Source: an uncultured Coriobacteriales bacterium (GTDB taxonomy: Bacteria > Actinomycetota > Coriobacteriia > Coriobacteriales > UMGS124). From it: a stretch of DNA of 64,000 nt. The notes beneath the pieces were generated by a model. That model was not told the origin of the DNA, made no database searches, and was given only the letters and a program-made list of their open reading frames with translations. Each line of letters starts with the position of its first letter. Within the stretch, counting starts at the first letter, position 1. This document shows positions 17,025 through 25,699 of this stretch, piece by piece. The position numbers were made by a program, and so were the translations under genes. The stretch is from positions 1 through 64,000 of the forward strand of contig CABQHM010000009.1 of the NCBI GenBank assembly GCA_902464015.1, written 5' to 3'.

Positions 17025-17102
17025 CGATGTGGTCCTTGCAAATAGTCTTTCGGGCCCTCAACCCTGCGGTAACGCCGTGTAGGGCCACATCGGTCAAAGC
17101 TA
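17025..17102 (+). ncRNA. Candidate structured leader RNA of the molybdoenzyme operon
   Basis: CGATGTGGTCC (17025-17035) pairs with GGGCCACATCG (17092-17102) in an 11-bp stem with one G-U pair. Inside it a smaller GCCCT/AGGGC helix and a CGG/CCG hairpin can form, though AGGGC overlaps the outer arm. The element ends a few bases before the ribosome-binding site of the catalytic subunit gene. The position suits a riboswitch or attenuator (molybdenum/tungsten cofactor sensing would make sense), but I cannot match it to a known consensus. Confidence 0.35.
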
Positions 17103-17118
17103 GGAAAGGGAGGACAGT

Positions 17119-19995
17119 GTGGGCACAAACACGCGCTTCGTAACGAGACGCTCATTTTTGAAGACTGCCGCTGCAGCCGGAACGGCCCTTGCTGTTTCGG
17201 GCGGTCCGCTGCTGGAGGAGACTTCGCAGGCATTTGCCGATGAGCCCGTGGCGAGGAAGAAGCACAAGACCGCTTGTCACGGCTGCTGCGACTGTTGCCC
17301 GGTGATCGTATACACCGAGGATGGGGTCGTGGTGAAAATCGAAGGAGACCCCGATGGACCCCTCAACAAGGGCGGCATCTGCCTCAAGGGTCTCTCTCAG
17401 CTCCAGACGGTGTACAGCCCCCGTCACGTGCTGCATCCCATGAAGCGCGTAGGCATGCGCGGGGAGAACAAGTGGGAGGCAATCAGCTGGGACGAGGCTA
17501 TCGATCTGGCAAGCACGCAGATTTCCACCGCAATTGAGAAGTACGGTCCGTACTCGTACTGGCATGCGCGCGGCGGTGGCGGAGCTTACATTGAGTGGGA
17601 GACTGGCACAATCGACTCGACGTTCGGTGGATGCAATTCGCTTGCAAGCGGTGCCTGCCAGTGTGCCATGCCGCGCGATTTTGTGACGCGTTGCGGCGTA
17701 GGTTTCAACTGTTGCGTCGACATGGATGCGGCCGAGCGTTGGATGGGCGTCGTGGATGCTTCCGAGCTTACCGAGGGGCGTATTGACGACACCGAGCGCG
17801 TCTTCGTGTTGTGGGGCAGTCAGCCCCATTCTTCCAAGGCTGCTCATGGTGGGCACGGCCTGGCAGATGCACGTGCCGACCTCGGTGTGAAGACCATCGT
17901 TATCGACCCCTACATGACCGCCGAGGCCACGAAGGCCGACGTATGGCTGCCGATTCGACCCGGTTCGGACAACGCCCTGCTCCTTGCCTGGATTCGTTAT
18001 ATCATCGATCAGAAGGCGTATGACGAGGGGTTCTGCAAGGGTTGGACGAACCTGCCATTCCTCATCAACCCTGAAACGCGCATGGCCTACAGAGCCGAGG
18101 AGGTCTGGCCGGACTACGTGAACCCGGCGGCCGACAAGGACGGTGTGTACGACACGCCCGCTTACGTGTGCCTCGACGCTAAGACTGGCGAGATAAAGCC
18201 GCTGCCGTTCTGCGCGCCTGAGGACCTCGAAGTTGACCCAGAGCTTTTCGCGACCGCCGAGGTGAACGGCGTGGAAGCGAAGACGGCCGGCCAAATTTAC
18301 TGGGAGGAGGCTGAGCCCTGGACGATTGAGGCCGCCGCCGAGACGTGCTGGCTCGAGGCCGACAAGATTCAAGAGGCGCTGGAGCTTTACGTGGGCGCCG
18401 ATTGGGGCGGCATCTCGGGCGGCGTGTTCTCCGACCACCAGGAGTGCTCCTCCACGGCTCCGCAGGGCATGCTGACCATCGACGCCCTGCTCGGTCGTAT
18501 TGAGACGCCCTGCTCTGCATACCAGGCCCACGGTTCCTCCGCTCTCACTGAAGACCGACCCACGCAGCGCATTGGCGAGTTCAGCTCGTACTTCGAGCGC
18601 TATGGCCTGGGCTGGAACTTCGGCTGGACGCAAGAGCAGAACGACAAGTACCTCGATGGCATCGTGGCCGGCTGGAACGAGAAGGGCCGCGACGGTGAAG
18701 CGATGCGCAAGCAATATTTCCAGGCGCACAGCGACACCTGCGGTGCCACCGCTCACAAGGGCATCCATCAGTGGATGACCTGCGCGCCGCGTGAGCTGCG
18801 TGAGGCCATCACCACAGGCGAGCCCTACCGGCCGCGTGTCATGTATGAGATGAGCGGCAACAAATACGCCGTCATGGGTCCCTCGCTTGAGTGGAAGAAG
18901 GCCTACGACCAGCAGGACTTCATCATTCAACAGTATCCGAACATGACTTCTTTCACCGTTGCAAGCGCTGACTTGCTCTTGCCGACCAACGAGTGGATCG
19001 AGTACGACTCCTTTGAGGCTCCCGCAACGCACGCCAACCGTGTGTATGCGCGTGTTCACGTGACGCACCTGGGCGAGACTGCTAACCCCTTCGTGGTACC
19101 CTACCAGGTCGCTCAGGCTACAGTGGAGAAGCTCGGGGAGGAGAACGTCTTCGATCCCGACGCCTATAAGCTCGCGTTCTTCGAGAGCAACGACGCTGCC
19201 CGTCAGGCGTGGGCGGAGAATATGGGCCATGCCTCGTGGGATGAGATGACGTCGGACCCCGATCACATGTACACCGAGACGCCAATGGACGAGTACGTGG
19301 CGTTCAAGCAGTATGAGGGAATTGTCTCCGATGGGCTGCCGCGCGGCTTTGCCACGATGTCGCGCAAGGTGGATGTGTACTGTGAGGCCATGCTGCGCCT
19401 TGCTCGCACGGGCTTTCTCTACATGTATCCCTTTGAACAGGAGGCATGCGAGGATTACGATCCCATCTGCACGTTCAACGAGCCCACGGAGAGCCCGCTG
19501 ACCGATGATGAGTACCCGCTCGTCATCACCACGGGCCGCCTGCCGCATTTCCATCACGGCACCATGCGCCACGCCCCGTTTATCCGCGAGCTCATGCCCG
19601 CGCCTCTTCTGCGCATCAACCCCCAGACCGCCGATGAGTACGGCATCGCCGACGGCGACTGGGTGAAGATAACCTCTCGTCGCGCGAGCACGCATGCCAT
19701 GGCGCAGGTGACGCAGGGTATTGCTCCTGGTGTGCTGCTTACCGAGCGCTTTTGGAACCCCGAGTGTTTCGACGACACGCAAGAGTCCATTACGCCCGGT
19801 ATTGAGGAGTGCGGCTACAACTGCCTGTCTGCCGACTCGTTCCAGAACCCCGCCTTTGCCACGAACAGCTACCGAGCGTTCACGGTAAAGATCGAAAAGA
19901 GCGAGAAGCCCGAGCGCGTGTGGACGCAGGCCAAGGAGTTTGAACCGTTCATGCCCACTTTGCAGGGCGAGCCGACCAGCCCGGAGGTGTTCTAA
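17119..19995 (+). CDS. Tat-exported molybdopterin oxidoreductase, catalytic subunit
   Basis: 958-residue DMSO-reductase-superfamily enzyme. A twin-arginine signal (TRRSFLKTAAAAG) sends it across the membrane folded. A Cys cluster at the mature N-terminus (CHGCCDCC..., then GGICLKG) binds one [4Fe-4S]; the middle binds bis-MGD (GSQPHSSKA, DPYMTAEATKADVWLPIRPGSD) and the C-terminus is the molydop-binding barrel (ADEYGIADGDWVKI). The GTG start has GGGAGG upstream. The Fe-S subunit gene follows with no gap, then a TorD chaperone. The Mo-ligating residue cannot be assigned safely. Substrate is unknown: S-/N-oxide reduction or a catechol-dehydroxylase-like reaction, as in Eggerthella/Gordonibacter relatives, are both possible. 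LuxR1 nearby suggests substrate-specific induction. Confidence 0.92.
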   Translation: MGTNTRFVTRRSFLKTAAAAGTALAVSGGPLLEETSQAFADEPVARKKHKTACHGCCDCCPVIVYTEDGVVVKIEGDPDGPLNKGGICLKGLSQLQTVYSPRHVLHPMKRVGMRGENKWEAISWDEAIDLASTQISTAIEKYGPYSYWHARGGGGAYIEWETGTIDSTFGGCNSLASGACQCAMPRDFVTRCGVGFNCCVDMDAAERWMGVVDASELTEGRIDDTERVFVLWGSQPHSSKAAHGGHGLADARADLGVKTIVIDPYMTAEATKADVWLPIRPGSDNALLLAWIRYIIDQKAYDEGFCKGWTNLPFLINPETRMAYRAEEVWPDYVNPAADKDGVYDTPAYVCLDAKTGEIKPLPFCAPEDLEVDPELFATAEVNGVEAKTAGQIYWEEAEPWTIEAAAETCWLEADKIQEALELYVGADWGGISGGVFSDHQECSSTAPQGMLTIDALLGRIETPCSAYQAHGSSALTEDRPTQRIGEFSSYFERYGLGWNFGWTQEQNDKYLDGIVAGWNEKGRDGEAMRKQYFQAHSDTCGATAHKGIHQWMTCAPRELREAITTGEPYRPRVMYEMSGNKYAVMGPSLEWKKAYDQQDFIIQQYPNMTSFTVASADLLLPTNEWIEYDSFEAPATHANRVYARVHVTHLGETANPFVVPYQVAQATVEKLGEENVFDPDAYKLAFFESNDAARQAWAENMGHASWDEMTSDPDHMYTETPMDEYVAFKQYEGIVSDGLPRGFATMSRKVDVYCEAMLRLARTGFLYMYPFEQEACEDYDPICTFNEPTESPLTDDEYPLVITTGRLPHFHHGTMRHAPFIRELMPAPLLRINPQTADEYGIADGDWVKITSRRASTHAMAQVTQGIAPGVLLTERFWNPECFDDTQESITPGIEECGYNCLSADSFQNPAFATNSYRAFTVKIEKSEKPERVWTQAKEFEPFMPTLQGEPTSPEVF

Positions 19996-20583
19996 ATGCG
20001 CAAGGGACTGCTTATCAACCTCGATCGCTGCTCTGGGTGCGACTCGTGCGTGGTGTGTTGCAAACTTGAGCACAGTCTGCCCCTGGGTTCGGCATACAAC
20101 AAGGTAAAGGCGATGGGGCCCTTCGGAACATTCCCCAACGTTGAGAAATACTGGCTTCCCATGCAGTGCCAGCAGTGCGAGAACGCCCCCTGCATCGAGG
20201 TGTGTCCCACGGGTGCGTCTTTCCGTGAAGACGAGACGGGCTATGTGATGGTGGACACCGATGCATGCATCGGTTGCGGTCTGTGCGTCACGGCCTGTCC
20301 GTTCGGCGCGCGCCAAATCGACGAGGATGCGGGCATTGTGCGCAAGTGCACTCTGTGCCATGAGCTCACCGCCGACGGCAGCGACGTACCGGCCTGCGTA
20401 CATAACTGCAACTGCGGGGCGCGCTTCTTCGGCGACTTCGATGATCCAGAAAGCGACGTATGCCGCGAAATGACACGATACAGCGAGGAATGCATCCATG
20501 AGTTGACCGACGAGACGGGTGCGCATCCCGTGACGCGTTATATCCTCTCGCCTAAGTACGCCTCGTGGACGGGTGGGTGCTAG
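19996..20583 (+). CDS. Four-cluster ferredoxin subunit (DmsB-like)
   Basis: 195-residue electron-transfer partner of the preceding catalytic subunit. Four Cys groups fit four [4Fe-4S] clusters: CSGCDSCVVCC, CQQCENAPCIEVCP, CIGCGLCVTACP and CTLCHEL...CVHNC. There is no signal peptide, so it would travel with the Tat-exported subunit. Its ATG directly follows the stop of the catalytic gene. No NrfD/DmsC-type membrane anchor gene follows, so the quinol link must be supplied elsewhere. Confidence 0.93.
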   Translation: MRKGLLINLDRCSGCDSCVVCCKLEHSLPLGSAYNKVKAMGPFGTFPNVEKYWLPMQCQQCENAPCIEVCPTGASFREDETGYVMVDTDACIGCGLCVTACPFGARQIDEDAGIVRKCTLCHELTADGSDVPACVHNCNCGARFFGDFDDPESDVCREMTRYSEECIHELTDETGAHPVTRYILSPKYASWTGGC

Positions 20584-20633
20584 GACGGTACCTGGGCCTA
20601 AAGCGGCCTGAAGCGGTGGGAAGGCAAACGAAA

Positions 20634-21311
20634 ATGAACAACGATGAGATTATTGGCATGCTGGAAGAACGCGGGGGTACATATCGCCTGCTCGCTCGGC
20701 TGTTCTTCAAGCCACTGACGCAGGAGGAGATTGACGCGCTCGTGGTGTCTGGGTTTGCCGAGGCGGCCTGGGCCGGCACCGATGCTTGCGACGAGGGATG
20801 CAACGACATTGCGCGCTATCTGCGCCGCCGCAACACGGGAACGCGCGAGGAGCTTGCATGCGACTTCACATCCACGTTCTATGGCACAATCACCGTCGAG
20901 GGCCGCGCTGCCATGCCCTATGAGTCGCTCTTTCGCTTTGGTGGGACACAACTCATGGGCGTGCCGCAAGGCGAGGTGTACAGGGAGTTCAAGGCAAACC
21001 GCGTTAGGGTTCCCGCGGGCCTTGATGTCCCCGAGGATCATCTTTCGTTTATGTTCGATTATCTGGCACTTCTGTGCGACAGGGCTATCGAGTGCGTCCG
21101 TTGTGGGGACACCTCCGGGGCGATGGAGGTTCTCGACAAGCAACGGAGTTTCTTGACAGAGCACGTGACGAGTTGGTATGCAGATTTCCAAGTTCTTGCG
21201 TCTGCGATTGTCCAAACGCGCTTTTATCGCGGTGTGCTGAAATTGACAGGTGCGTTTATCGGCGAAGAGCCTGGGAACATCGAGCTTCTGTATGAGGAGA
21301 TGGCTGCTTGA
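20634..21311 (+). CDS. TorD/DmsD-family chaperone
   Basis: About 225-residue helical protein of the TorD family, which binds the Tat signal of a molybdoenzyme and helps cofactor insertion before export. Family hallmarks seen are YRLLARLFFKPL, ACDFTSTFYG and a PYESLFRF segment. The start at 20634 has GGGAAGG 9 nt upstream; the frame is open back to 20565, overlapping the ferredoxin gene. As third gene of the operon its client is almost certainly the catalytic subunit at 17119. A second, unrelated TorD lies at the right edge of the window. Confidence 0.9.
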   Translation: MNNDEIIGMLEERGGTYRLLARLFFKPLTQEEIDALVVSGFAEAAWAGTDACDEGCNDIARYLRRRNTGTREELACDFTSTFYGTITVEGRAAMPYESLFRFGGTQLMGVPQGEVYREFKANRVRVPAGLDVPEDHLSFMFDYLALLCDRAIECVRCGDTSGAMEVLDKQRSFLTEHVTSWYADFQVLASAIVQTRFYRGVLKLTGAFIGEEPGNIELLYEEMAA

Positions 21312-21400
21312 TGAGGGGGTTTCCTTATTAGGTGAAATCAAATCTCCTCCGCCACCTTGCCATGCGAGCACAGGATAATACCCATTTCTAAAACTGAGAC

Positions 21401-21433
21401 GGCGGCCCCGCGGTGACTTGACGTGGGGCCGCC
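21401..21433 (+). terminator. Terminator of the molybdoenzyme operon
   Basis: GGCGGCCCC (21401-21409) and GGGGCCGCC (21425-21433) form a 9-bp stem around a 15-nt loop, followed by a weak T/A tail. Confidence 0.6.
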
Positions 21434-21453
21434 TGTATTAGGTGGGAGATGGC

Positions 21454-23007
21454 ATGTCGATACAGGGCGAGACAGTGGGGACAAGCAGGGTTTTGCGGAG
21501 TGCGCGGCGGATGATGCGTCTCGCGCTTCCTTGCGTGCTCGCGGGTTGCTGCTTACTTTTCCTGGCAGGTTGCGGTGCCGATGCGGGCGATGTTGATGGG
21601 GCGATGTCCGCAGCTGTCAAGGGCTCTTCTGTCAACACCTCAGAGCAAGACTCGGTTTCTGCGGCGGACACGATTCGCCAGGCCGCAGTCGCCCAAAACA
21701 CGGCGGACATCGAGCGCGCCAGCGCCAGCGTGCGCCAGGCAATCGAGCAGGTGACCGCGCCTTATGGTGAGACCGTCTCGGTCACGTATCTTCCTGTGGG
21801 CACGCCTGCTGGCATCGTGAGCGTGAACGGCTCGACGCAGCATGCCTCTGCGAGCATGATCAAGCTGGTCGTACTGGCGGCGCTTTTCGACAAGGTGGCC
21901 GCGGGCGAGGTTGACCTTTCCGCTCAGGTTGAGGTGAAGGTTTCCGACATCGTCTCGGGTACAGGAACGGTGCAAGACGACGGCCCCGGCACCTATGAGC
22001 TGCAAGAACTTGCCCGCCGCATGATCGCCGACAGTGACAACACGGCCACCAACGTCATCGTCGACCTCATCGGCATGGATGCGGTCAATGAAGAGGCGAG
22101 CAAGCTCGGCCTCACGGGCACCGTCATGGCGCGCAAGATGATGGATATGGTGGCAGCCGACCAGGGCATGCGCAACCGCATGACCTCCGACGACGCGGCG
22201 ACCATCTTGAACCTCATCGCCTCGGGCAAGCTTGTAAACGAGCAGATGAGCGAGCTTGCCATGAGCTTTCTTTTGCGGCAGACGATTAACGCGGGTTTGA
22301 CTGACGCCATCCCTGCAGGTGTCCAGGTGGCGCATAAGACCGGCGAACTCAACCAGGCCGAGCACGACGGTGGTGTCGTGCTGGCGGCTCACCCCTACGT
22401 GCTCGTCGTGATGACCGAGGGCATCGACAACTATCTGGGCGTTTCGGTTATCGCGGATGTGTCGCGCGCGGTGTATGTTGCGACGAACGGAAGCGAGGGA
22501 GTGGAGCAGGCCAACGCCACGGCGCAGGGCGTCCAGGACGCGATCAACGCGGCAGGCGGTGCGCAGTACGCCTTTGACTACGACGAGCCCGGCGTGTTCT
22601 TCACGCCCGACTACAGCTATGACAGCGGTGCGGATTATGGCTGGTCGGACGAAGTGCCTGGTGATTCGGGGGATACGGGCGGAACGACGGTGCCCTCCGA
22701 ACCCACGCAACCCGGCACTGGCACGGAAACCGGCGGCGAGACGGGCGGTGGTGAGATGGGCGGCACCGTGCCTGAGCCTGGCGCTGGCGGCGCTGCGGGT
22801 GGCGAGGGTTCCGGTGAGACTGGCGGCGCGGGTGCGGGCTCCGGTTCGGAAGGCGCGGGCGGCTCCGGGGAAACCGGCGGCGTCGGCGGGTCGGGCGGTA
22901 CCGAGGCTCCGGTCCCTGGTGCGGGCGACTCTGGTTCGACCGGCGGCAGCGAAGGCGGTGCCGGGGAGACCGGAGGGTCTTCCACCGACACCGCCGAAGG
23001 CGAGTAG
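21454..23007 (+). CDS. Beta-lactamase-fold lipoprotein with Gly-rich tail
   Basis: 517 residues. A lipobox (FLAGC, Cys about 40) predicts membrane anchoring. The class A beta-lactamase-type serine hydrolase fold carries the S-x-x-K tetrad SMIK (about 134-137), SDN (194-196) and KTG (295-297). The last ~130 residues are Gly/Thr/Glu/Ser-rich low complexity. The start at 21454 has GGGAG 5 nt upstream; a GTG at 21442 is in frame. It may be a beta-lactamase or a penicillin-interactive wall hydrolase; the tail and lipid anchor suggest it spans the wall. The flanking genes do not settle the role. It is convergent with the metallophosphoesterase gene across 33 bp. Confidence 0.85.
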   Translation: MSIQGETVGTSRVLRSARRMMRLALPCVLAGCCLLFLAGCGADAGDVDGAMSAAVKGSSVNTSEQDSVSAADTIRQAAVAQNTADIERASASVRQAIEQVTAPYGETVSVTYLPVGTPAGIVSVNGSTQHASASMIKLVVLAALFDKVAAGEVDLSAQVEVKVSDIVSGTGTVQDDGPGTYELQELARRMIADSDNTATNVIVDLIGMDAVNEEASKLGLTGTVMARKMMDMVAADQGMRNRMTSDDAATILNLIASGKLVNEQMSELAMSFLLRQTINAGLTDAIPAGVQVAHKTGELNQAEHDGGVVLAAHPYVLVVMTEGIDNYLGVSVIADVSRAVYVATNGSEGVEQANATAQGVQDAINAAGGAQYAFDYDEPGVFFTPDYSYDSGADYGWSDEVPGDSGDTGGTTVPSEPTQPGTGTETGGETGGGEMGGTVPEPGAGGAAGGEGSGETGGAGAGSGSEGAGGSGETGGVGGSGGTEAPVPGAGDSGSTGGSEGGAGETGGSSTDTAEGE

Positions 23008-23040
23008 GTTTGCCGAGAGGGTCCCAGCCTTGCAGCCAAC

Positions 23041-24588
23041 TTACTCGGCGATGGTGAACGTCTCGAAGACGCGGCCGCAGTAGCCAACCTCGGTATCGAC
23101 GTCGGAGGTCTCGACGCTTGCTTGCACGCCGTGACCCTGCATGCCGTTCTCGTCCACCGTCACAATCATGAACGAGCGGAAGTTGTTCTCCTCGATGATG
23201 GGGAGGTTTCCGGAGGGATGGAAGGGGTCGGCGGTGTTGCGGTAGTTGTTGCCGATGCTGGCGGCCTCGATGTAGTTGACGCCGTTGATGTAGTAGCGCT
23301 CGTACACGTGGCTGTGGCCGAAGTTGACGGCGTCAACGCCATAGGCCTCGTAGATGGGGCGCAGCACGTTCCAGCAGTTGTCACCGTCGGGGTAGATGGC
23401 GTCGCCGGGGTTCTCGGGGTCTTCGATGGCCGTGGACACGGGGAAGTAACCGTCCTCGCCGCGGTTGAGCATATGCCAGTGCTGAGTGACCCACTTGTAG
23501 CGGGCGTCGCAGTGCTTGAGGTCGGCGACGAGCCAGTTCACCTGGGCGCTGTCGGCCGAGATGTCGTCCTTGGTGATCCAGCCCGGGTACTCGAAGCCGT
23601 CCCAGGCGTTCCAGCGTGCCACGCTGAGCGAGCACAGATGCATGTCACCGTAGTCCACGCTGTACCAGCGCTTGCCGTTCACGGTGTAGTCCTGCTCAGG
23701 GTACAGCGGGCGGAACATCTGCATGTAGATCTTCCAAGTCCACTTGGAGTCGTCGGTCGCGAAGTCCTTGTCGGTGCAGACGCGCTGGTCGTCGAACTCA
23801 TGGTTGCCCGGGCAGGGGAAGACGGGCATGAACTGCAGCAGGTGGGTGTTCTCGGAGGTCTGGTTGAGGCACTCGAAGAACCCGCGGTCATCCTCGCCCT
23901 CCACCTCGTAACAGCCTTCGACGTTGAACCACTCGCCGGCCTTCCAGGGCGTGTTGCACATGTCGCCGGCGAAGACGATGAAGTCCTTGTCTGCCTGGCC
24001 GAGAACCTTAACGGTCTCTTTGGTGCGCACCTTCATCTGCATGTCGGAGAGCAACGCGAATTTGAAGTCACCGCCGGGCAGAGGGGCGGTCTTGAAGTAG
24101 TAGCGCTCGCCAACCTCCTCGCCCAGGCTGCCCACGGTGACGGCGCGGTAGTACACGACCGAGCCGGGCTCAAGGCCCTCGAGCGTGGCGATGAGCTGGC
24201 AGACCTCAAGCTCGGGGTTGTTCTCGGGATCGGCGTCGTAGCCGTCGGCCTTAGCCGAGGCGCGCAGGCCCTCGAAGGCGTAGGGCTTGGCCTCGACGCG
24301 CTCGCCCAGGGCGGGCGTGGGGCCGTACTCGACGTAACCCTCGCACATCTCCTTGGCGAGCCACAGTACATTCATCTCACAGGAAGGCTTCAAGGTAAGC
24401 AGATAAGGCTCGGTATAGTTCATGGTAGGAACTTCCTCGCCGGTCTCCTTGTCCACCGCAGGGGTGACGGAGGAGACGGCCAAGGCCTGTTCGGTATCGG
24501 CAAGCGTGGCCGCCGCGGCCGCGATGCCGGCTGCGCTTGCACCGGTGAAAGCTGCACTTGCAACAAAGTTTCTTCTGGTGATGTCCAT
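23041..24588 (-). CDS. Tat-exported metallophosphoesterase (purple acid phosphatase-like)
   Basis: 515 residues. The TRRNFVASAAF Tat motif and ALA-type cleavage region are at the N-terminus. An Fn3-like domain (about 60-170) precedes a calcineurin-like domain with all dimetal motifs: LSDMQM (Asp 182), AGDM (207-210), GNHE (261-264), QHWH (369-372) and GHSHVYERY (424-432). The order Fn3 then phosphoesterase matches bacterial purple acid phosphatases, which hydrolyse phosphomonoesters outside the membrane. The substrate is unknown. An AGAGGA lies 9 nt upstream of the ATG. It is divergent from the NTPase gene. Confidence 0.9.
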   Translation of the reverse strand: MDITRRNFVASAAFTGASAAGIAAAAATLADTEQALAVSSVTPAVDKETGEEVPTMNYTEPYLLTLKPSCEMNVLWLAKEMCEGYVEYGPTPALGERVEAKPYAFEGLRASAKADGYDADPENNPELEVCQLIATLEGLEPGSVVYYRAVTVGSLGEEVGERYYFKTAPLPGGDFKFALLSDMQMKVRTKETVKVLGQADKDFIVFAGDMCNTPWKAGEWFNVEGCYEVEGEDDRGFFECLNQTSENTHLLQFMPVFPCPGNHEFDDQRVCTDKDFATDDSKWTWKIYMQMFRPLYPEQDYTVNGKRWYSVDYGDMHLCSLSVARWNAWDGFEYPGWITKDDISADSAQVNWLVADLKHCDARYKWVTQHWHMLNRGEDGYFPVSTAIEDPENPGDAIYPDGDNCWNVLRPIYEAYGVDAVNFGHSHVYERYYINGVNYIEAASIGNNYRNTADPFHPSGNLPIIEENNFRSFMIVTVDENGMQGHGVQASVETSDVDTEVGYCGRVFETFTIAE

Positions 24589-24963
24589 GCGCTGTGTTCC
24601 TCTTCCCTCTTCTCGTTGGCGAGCCGCTCAGGGGCTCTTGTATGTGCAGTCGACGTTGGTGGCGCCTGTGGGCGTCGGTCTTGCGACTGCGATGAAAAGG
24701 ATGAGGCCCGCGGGTAAAGAGGCGGGTAGGGGTGCGCAAGAGAAGTGCTGTGTTCTTGTGGGGATTGCGCAAGGCTCTGCAGGGTTCTGTGCTTGCAATT
24801 TGCTTGTAGGGGACAGGTGTTTGACACGGCTCGGACATATTCGGCGAGGGCAGGTGCTGTGCCCGTGCGATTTGAGCGCATTGAACGCACGCGGTCATGT
24901 TCCATGCGATACCATACGGTCTTGTTCCGTGCATGCGTATGACCTTGGGAGGGCCGTGGCGCT
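24589..24963. other. Divergent intergenic region, no gene seen
   Basis: These 375 bp separate the metallophosphoesterase and NTPase genes. Open frames here lack ribosome-binding sites and are not credible. TTGACA at about 24820 and TTGAAC at about 24878 are possible -35 boxes for the plus strand, but no good -10 is placed correctly. Confidence 0.4.
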
Positions 24964-25569
24964 ATGTTGTACATCTTGACCGGAGAAATCCAAACAGGTA
25001 AAACTCGCTGGTTGCAAGGGTTGATTGACGAGCTGCAGGAGAAGGGTGTGCCGCTGGAGGGCGTCCTGGCCCCAGGAGTTTGGAGGCCCAACCCCGCAAA
25101 GCCGAACGGTTTTGAGAAGCTTGGCATTGACAATGTCATGCTGCCGGGCGGCGAAGCGGTGCCGTTTGCGCGCCGCCGCGACCTGGCCCCCGATGATACG
25201 AGCAAGATAGAGCTTCAGGGCATGCCTGCCGATATGAAGCTTGCTTGGGCATTTTCCGACGAGGCGGTTGAGCGGGTGAACGCCCACTTCGCGGAGCTTG
25301 CAGCCGGTGAGCCCCCTGCTCGCCCGGGTCTGCTCGTGGTGGATGAGCTCGGTCGCCTTGAGCTTGAGCGCGGGGGCTTGGGCCTGACGGAGGCGGTGGA
25401 CCTCGTGGCGCGGGGGCCCAGGCCTGGCTGGCCGCATGCCCTCATTGTTGTGCGTGATTGGCTCGTGCCGCGTGCCCGCATGGTGTTTGGCCCTGCCTGG
25501 AACAACGAGATCCGCGAGGTTGGGCCCACTCAAAAAACCGTCGAGGAGCTTCTCGGCTTGTTTGCGTAA
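24964..25569 (+). CDS. THEP1-like nucleoside triphosphatase
   Basis: 201-residue P-loop protein. TGEIQTGKTRW is the Walker A region at the extreme N-terminus and LLVVDELGRLELERGG is the Walker B region, in the same arrangement as the THEP1/NTPase_1 family. These hydrolyse NTPs with broad specificity; physiological roles are poorly known. There is no membrane or export signal. A GGGAGGG lies 10 nt upstream. It is followed 130 bp later by a DUF362 gene on the same strand, a possible unit. Confidence 0.82.
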   Translation: MLYILTGEIQTGKTRWLQGLIDELQEKGVPLEGVLAPGVWRPNPAKPNGFEKLGIDNVMLPGGEAVPFARRRDLAPDDTSKIELQGMPADMKLAWAFSDEAVERVNAHFAELAAGEPPARPGLLVVDELGRLELERGGLGLTEAVDLVARGPRPGWPHALIVVRDWLVPRARMVFGPAWNNEIREVGPTQKTVEELLGLFA

Positions 25570-25699
25570 TAGGGCTGCTTGTTGCCTTGTGTGGAGCCAA
25601 AGGCACAAACTTTCGATGTGGCGAACTTTGATAGTACAATTTTCGAGGTTTCCCAAGCGGTCTCTTGCCGCTTCTGCAGTCGAACGAAAGGGGTCAGCC

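Noticed and set aside
17152..20526. 1124-codon open frame on the minus strand antisense to the molybdoenzyme operon
   Set aside because: It is a by-product of GC-rich codon use on the opposite strand; the plus-strand genes have motifs, start sites and family matches, and the antisense protein has none.
24745..24942. Small open frame before the NTPase gene
   Set aside because: No ribosome-binding site, odd composition; it lies in the divergent promoter region.
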